NCBI RefSeq assembly: GCF_030851345.1
Contig: NZ_JALPNU010000013.1
Location: forward strand, 1-64,000
Reading direction: 5' to 3'
Source: Marinifilum sp. D714
GTDB taxonomy: Bacteria > Bacteroidota > Bacteroidia > Bacteroidales > Marinifilaceae
DNA length: 64,000 nucleotides
The notes under the pieces were generated by a model. The model saw only the letters and a program-made list of their open reading frames with translations, was not told the origin of the DNA and ran no database searches. The position numbers were made by a program, and so were the translations under genes. This document shows, piece by piece, positions 61,788-64,000 of the stretch. Within the stretch, counting starts at the first letter, position 1, and the number at the start of each line of letters is the position of its first letter.

Positions 61788-63080
61788 ATGAATTTTATTG
61801 AGGAACTACAGTGGCGTGGCATGATTCACGATATGATGCCAGGAATAGAAGAACAACTTCAAAAAGAATTGACATCAGCATATGTGGGAATTGACCCAAC
61901 TGCAGATTCTCTTCACATTGGCCACTTGGTTGGTGTTATGATGTTGAAGCACTTTCAGGTGGCAGGACACAAACCAATTGTGTTGGTTGGAGGTGCCACA
62001 GGTATGATTGGTGACCCATCGGGAAAATCTCAGGAAAGAAACTTGTTGGACGAAAAAACTCTTCGTCACAATCAGGAGTGTTTAAGAGCGCAGTTGTCTA
62101 AGTTCATGGATTTCGATTCAGATGCTGAGAATGCTGCTGAAATGGTAAACAACTACGACTGGATGAAGGACTTTTCATTCCTTGATTTTATTAGAGATAT
62201 TGGAAAGCACATCACCGTGAATTACATGATGAGTAAGGATTCTGTGAAGAAAAGATTAAGTTCTGAATCAAAAGTTGGAATGTCTTTCACTGAGTTTACT
62301 TACCAATTGGTTCAAGGTACAGACTTTTTGGAATTGTACCGCTCTAAGAACTGTAAATTGCAAATGGGAGGTTCGGATCAGTGGGGAAATATCACTACTG
62401 GAACCGAATTAATTCGTAGAAAAGAAGGTGGAACTGCTTGGGCGATTACCTGTCCGTTGATTACAAAAGCCGATGGTGGTAAGTTCGGGAAAACCGAATC
62501 AGGTAATATTTGGTTGGATCCAAAGCGCACTTCTCCATATAAATTCTACCAATTTTGGTTAAATACTTCGGATGAAGATGCAGAGAAGTATATTAAGATT
62601 TTTACTTTGATTCCAAGAGAGGAGATTGCTGCCTTGGTGGAAGAGCACAAAGAAGCACCACACTTGCGTAAACTACAACAACGTTTGGCAAAAGAGGTGA
62701 CCATCATGATTCACTCTGAAGAGGATTATAATACTGCCGTTGAAGCTTCTCAAATTTTGTTTGGTAAAGCAACAGCTGATGTCTTGAAAAAATTAGACGA
62801 AGATACTTTCTTGTCTGTTTTTGAAGGAGTTCCTCAATTTAATGTAGATAAATCGGAGTTTGAAGCGGGAGTTGATATTTTGGAACTTTTAGCGGTTAAA
62901 GCTGAAGTATTTCCATCAAAAGGAGAGTTAAGAAGATTGTTCAAAGGAAATGCAATTAGTATCAATAAGGAAAAGATTCAGAATTCTGAATTAGTAGTAA
63001 CAAAAGAATACCTTATTGCGGATAAGTATTTTCTTGTTCAGAAGGGTAAAAAGAATTATTTCTTAGTTGTGGCTTGTTAA
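61788..63080 (+). CDS. tyrS: Tyrosyl-tRNA synthetase
   Basis: This 430-residue class I synthetase has the HIGH motif ([10 protein letters not shown]), the tyrosine-recognition region [26 protein letters not shown] and the KMSKS equivalent [10 protein letters not shown]-terminal S4-like RNA-binding domain (about 360-430) completes the TyrRS of the bacterial TyrS type. Full length. Confidence 0.97.
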   Translation: MNFIEELQWRGMIHDMMPGIEEQLQKELTSAYVGIDPTADSLHIGHLVGVMMLKHFQVAGHKPIVLVGGATGMIGDPSGKSQERNLLDEKTLRHNQECLRAQLSKFMDFDSDAENAAEMVNNYDWMKDFSFLDFIRDIGKHITVNYMMSKDSVKKRLSSESKVGMSFTEFTYQLVQGTDFLELYRSKNCKLQMGGSDQWGNITTGTELIRRKEGGTAWAITCPLITKADGGKFGKTESGNIWLDPKRTSPYKFYQFWLNTSDEDAEKYIKIFTLIPREEIAALVEEHKEAPHLRKLQQRLAKEVTIMIHSEEDYNTAVEASQILFGKATADVLKKLDEDTFLSVFEGVPQFNVDKSEFEAGVDILELLAVKAEVFPSKGELRRLFKGNAISINKEKIQNSELVVTKEYLIADKYFLVQKGKKNYFLVVAC

Positions 63081-63154
63081 TTTGATGGTATTGCCTTAAT
63101 TTTAGAGGATAAAGTAAAATCAAAAACCAAATCATAACCAAAAAATTGAAATTT

Positions 63155-63619
63155 ATGAAACTATTAAAGTATGCCTTAATGGTATTGTTCTCTGCAGGAA
63201 TGATGAGTTGCGGCGGCGGTGGAGGTGATGATCCTGTTGATGAGAAGAAGCCTACAGGAAGCATTACGAGTGCATCAACTGTAACTGCAGGAGATAATTA
63301 TACTGTGGCATTTTCAGCAAGCGATGATATGGAACTTGAATCATACAGAGTTCAGATTGCATTTTCAAATGCAGTTGGTATGACTGTAAAAACTTATCAG
63401 GATTTTTCATTTGATTCAAATTCTGACTTAACAGATGCTGATGGAAATAACTTGCCAAGTATTGATGGGAAGAAAACAGCAAGTGTAAGTTTCCCTGTTT
63501 CTACTCGTTTCGGAGAGAATACTGTTGCTAAAAAAGGCATGTACAAATTAACAGTTACATTAACCGATGCTTCAGGAAAAGCATCTGATCCCGTGACTAA
63601 GGAATTCCAGATTCAATAA
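63155..63619 (+). CDS. DUF4625-type lipoprotein
   Basis: This protein of about 154 residues has a lipoprotein signal (lipobox MMSC, Cys19) followed by a Gly-rich and acidic stretch (GGGGGDDPVDE), a surface-export-like signal. The mature part resembles a DUF4625 beta-sandwich (SDDMELESYRVQIAFSNA; KKGMYKLTVTLTDASGKAS). ATG at 63155 is preferred over a TTG at 63146. It is an envelope protein of unknown function, often accompanying TonB-linked loci elsewhere. Confidence 0.78.
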   Translation: MKLLKYALMVLFSAGMMSCGGGGGDDPVDEKKPTGSITSASTVTAGDNYTVAFSASDDMELESYRVQIAFSNAVGMTVKTYQDFSFDSNSDLTDADGNNLPSIDGKKTASVSFPVSTRFGENTVAKKGMYKLTVTLTDASGKASDPVTKEFQIQ

Positions 63620-63635
63620 CTTGGATTAAAAATAT

Positions 63636-63670
63636 AAAAAAAAAGGATCGGCTACCGATCCTTTTTTTTT
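63636..63670. terminator. Bidirectional terminator
   Basis: The stem AAAGGATCGG / CCGATCCTTT with a 3-base loop has A- and T-runs on both sides and serves the DUF4625 gene and the convergent phosphatase gene. Confidence 0.9.
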
Positions 63671-64000
63671 ATGCTTTAAACTCTATACCAAACAAGGCAA
63701 TATCATCCACTACAGCTTTGTTCTTTTTACCAAGATCTATGTGCCTGGTTAAATCAAGAAATGTATCTTTTATGTTTTTATTATTTGAGAATAAATTACT
63801 GATTAATTGCAAGCCAACTTCCATTTTATCATCTACCTCTAATTCAATTAATCCATCTGTATAGCAAAGTAATTTTGAGTGATCTCTAATTGCAACTTCA
63901 CCTACCAATACCATGGGGATTTCATCAAGCATTCCCAAACCAATACATCCTTTTTTTAATTGTGTAGTTTCTTTTGTTTTGTAATTATACAAAATTGGAG
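63669..64000 (-). CDS. C-terminal part of a SpoIIE/PP2C-type serine phosphatase (partial)
   Basis: The frame runs out of the right edge, so the start is missing. The visible 107 or more residues hold LLCYTDGLIELE, the signature of SpoIIE-like PP2C phosphatases (metal-binding Asp in YTDG), and a later VVDDIALFGIEF with the conserved DD. In Bacteroidota these are usually C-terminal domains of signalling proteins with a sensor or TPR region in front, controlling anti-anti-sigma factors. The upstream domain is not in this window. Confidence 0.85.
   Translation of the reverse strand, partial: PILYNYKTKETTQLKKGCIGLGMLDEIPMVLVGEVAIRDHSKLLCYTDGLIELEVDDKMEVGLQLISNLFSNNKNIKDTFLDLTRHIDLGKKNKAVVDDIALFGIEFKA

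Noticed and set aside
63146-63154. TTG start for the DUF4625 gene
   Set aside because: The ATG at 63155 gives a better lipoprotein signal peptide.

Overview
This window is a stretch of chromosome from a low-GC Bacteroidota, most likely an anaerobic or facultative member of the Marinilabiliales (Marinifilaceae-like; this placement is inference). The signs are TonB-linked receptors with a CarboxypepD-like N-terminal domain, a GLPGLI-family protein, a type IX secretion sorting domain, DUF4252/DUF4625/DUF3667 families, HU-Ig (HU-HIG) proteins, Bacteroidota promoters of the form TTTG-N19-TAnnTTTG, and the translation cluster rplM-rpsI-rpsB-tsf-pyrH-frr. No prophage, insertion sequence, CRISPR array or rRNA operon is visible.

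Layout. 1-8.7 kb: remnant leader of a receptor gene, a Pif1-like helicase with HRDC and HTH domains, a NarL/LuxR two-component pair whose sensor carries an ABC-substrate-binding-like extracellular domain, and an M49-like metallopeptidase. 8.8-17.5 kb: C1 aminopeptidase, pentapeptide-repeat protein, SulP transporter, dxs, a long imperfect palindrome, an OmpA-family lipoprotein and a BtpA-family protein. 17.6-24.2 kb: BlaI/M56 sensor pair, HU-like gene followed by a strikingly regular 21-22 bp repeat array, then a probable operon of a small four-cysteine secreted peptide, a GLPGLI protein and an outer-membrane barrel. 24.2-28.5 kb: frr-pyrH-tsf-rpsB-rpsI-rplM on the minus strand. 28.9-39.5 kb: DNA glycosylase, barrel protein, M16 peptidase, a PadR/PspC/DUF4252 operon, ferredoxin, typA. 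40.2-45.3 kb: TonB-dependent receptor with a repeat-containing surface lipoprotein in the place of SusD, then a second HU-Ig gene again followed by a short tandem repeat (23 bp units). 45.5-53.2 kb: secreted T9SS endonuclease I, POT transporter, PAP2 phosphatase, AraC regulator divergent from an isocitrate-lyase/PEP-mutase + PNPOx fusion, and an SPL-like radical SAM protein. 53.2-54.1 kb: three tandem tRNA-Asn genes with a small GIY-YIG nuclease gene lodged between the array and a duplicated tRNA-Asn fragment. 54.3-64 kb: kbl, a barrel protein, two tandem deoxynucleoside kinases, a propeller-like protein, GH3, CvpA, DUF3667, tyrS, a DUF4625 lipoprotein and the 3' end of a SpoIIE/PP2C phosphatase.

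Best candidates for undescribed biology: (1) the GIY-YIG gene flanked by direct repeats made of a terminator plus tRNA-Asn 3' sequence, with a palindrome inserted in the tRNA remnant; (2) the 21-22 bp periodic array directly after the first HU-like gene, echoed by a 23 bp array after the second; (3) the peptide-GLPGLI-barrel operon; (4) the ICL/PEPM-PNPOx fusion with its divergent AraC gene and a 17 bp inverted repeat; (5) the 164 bp near-perfectly symmetric palindrome upstream of the OmpA gene. Functions are assigned from motifs read by eye; no database search was possible.
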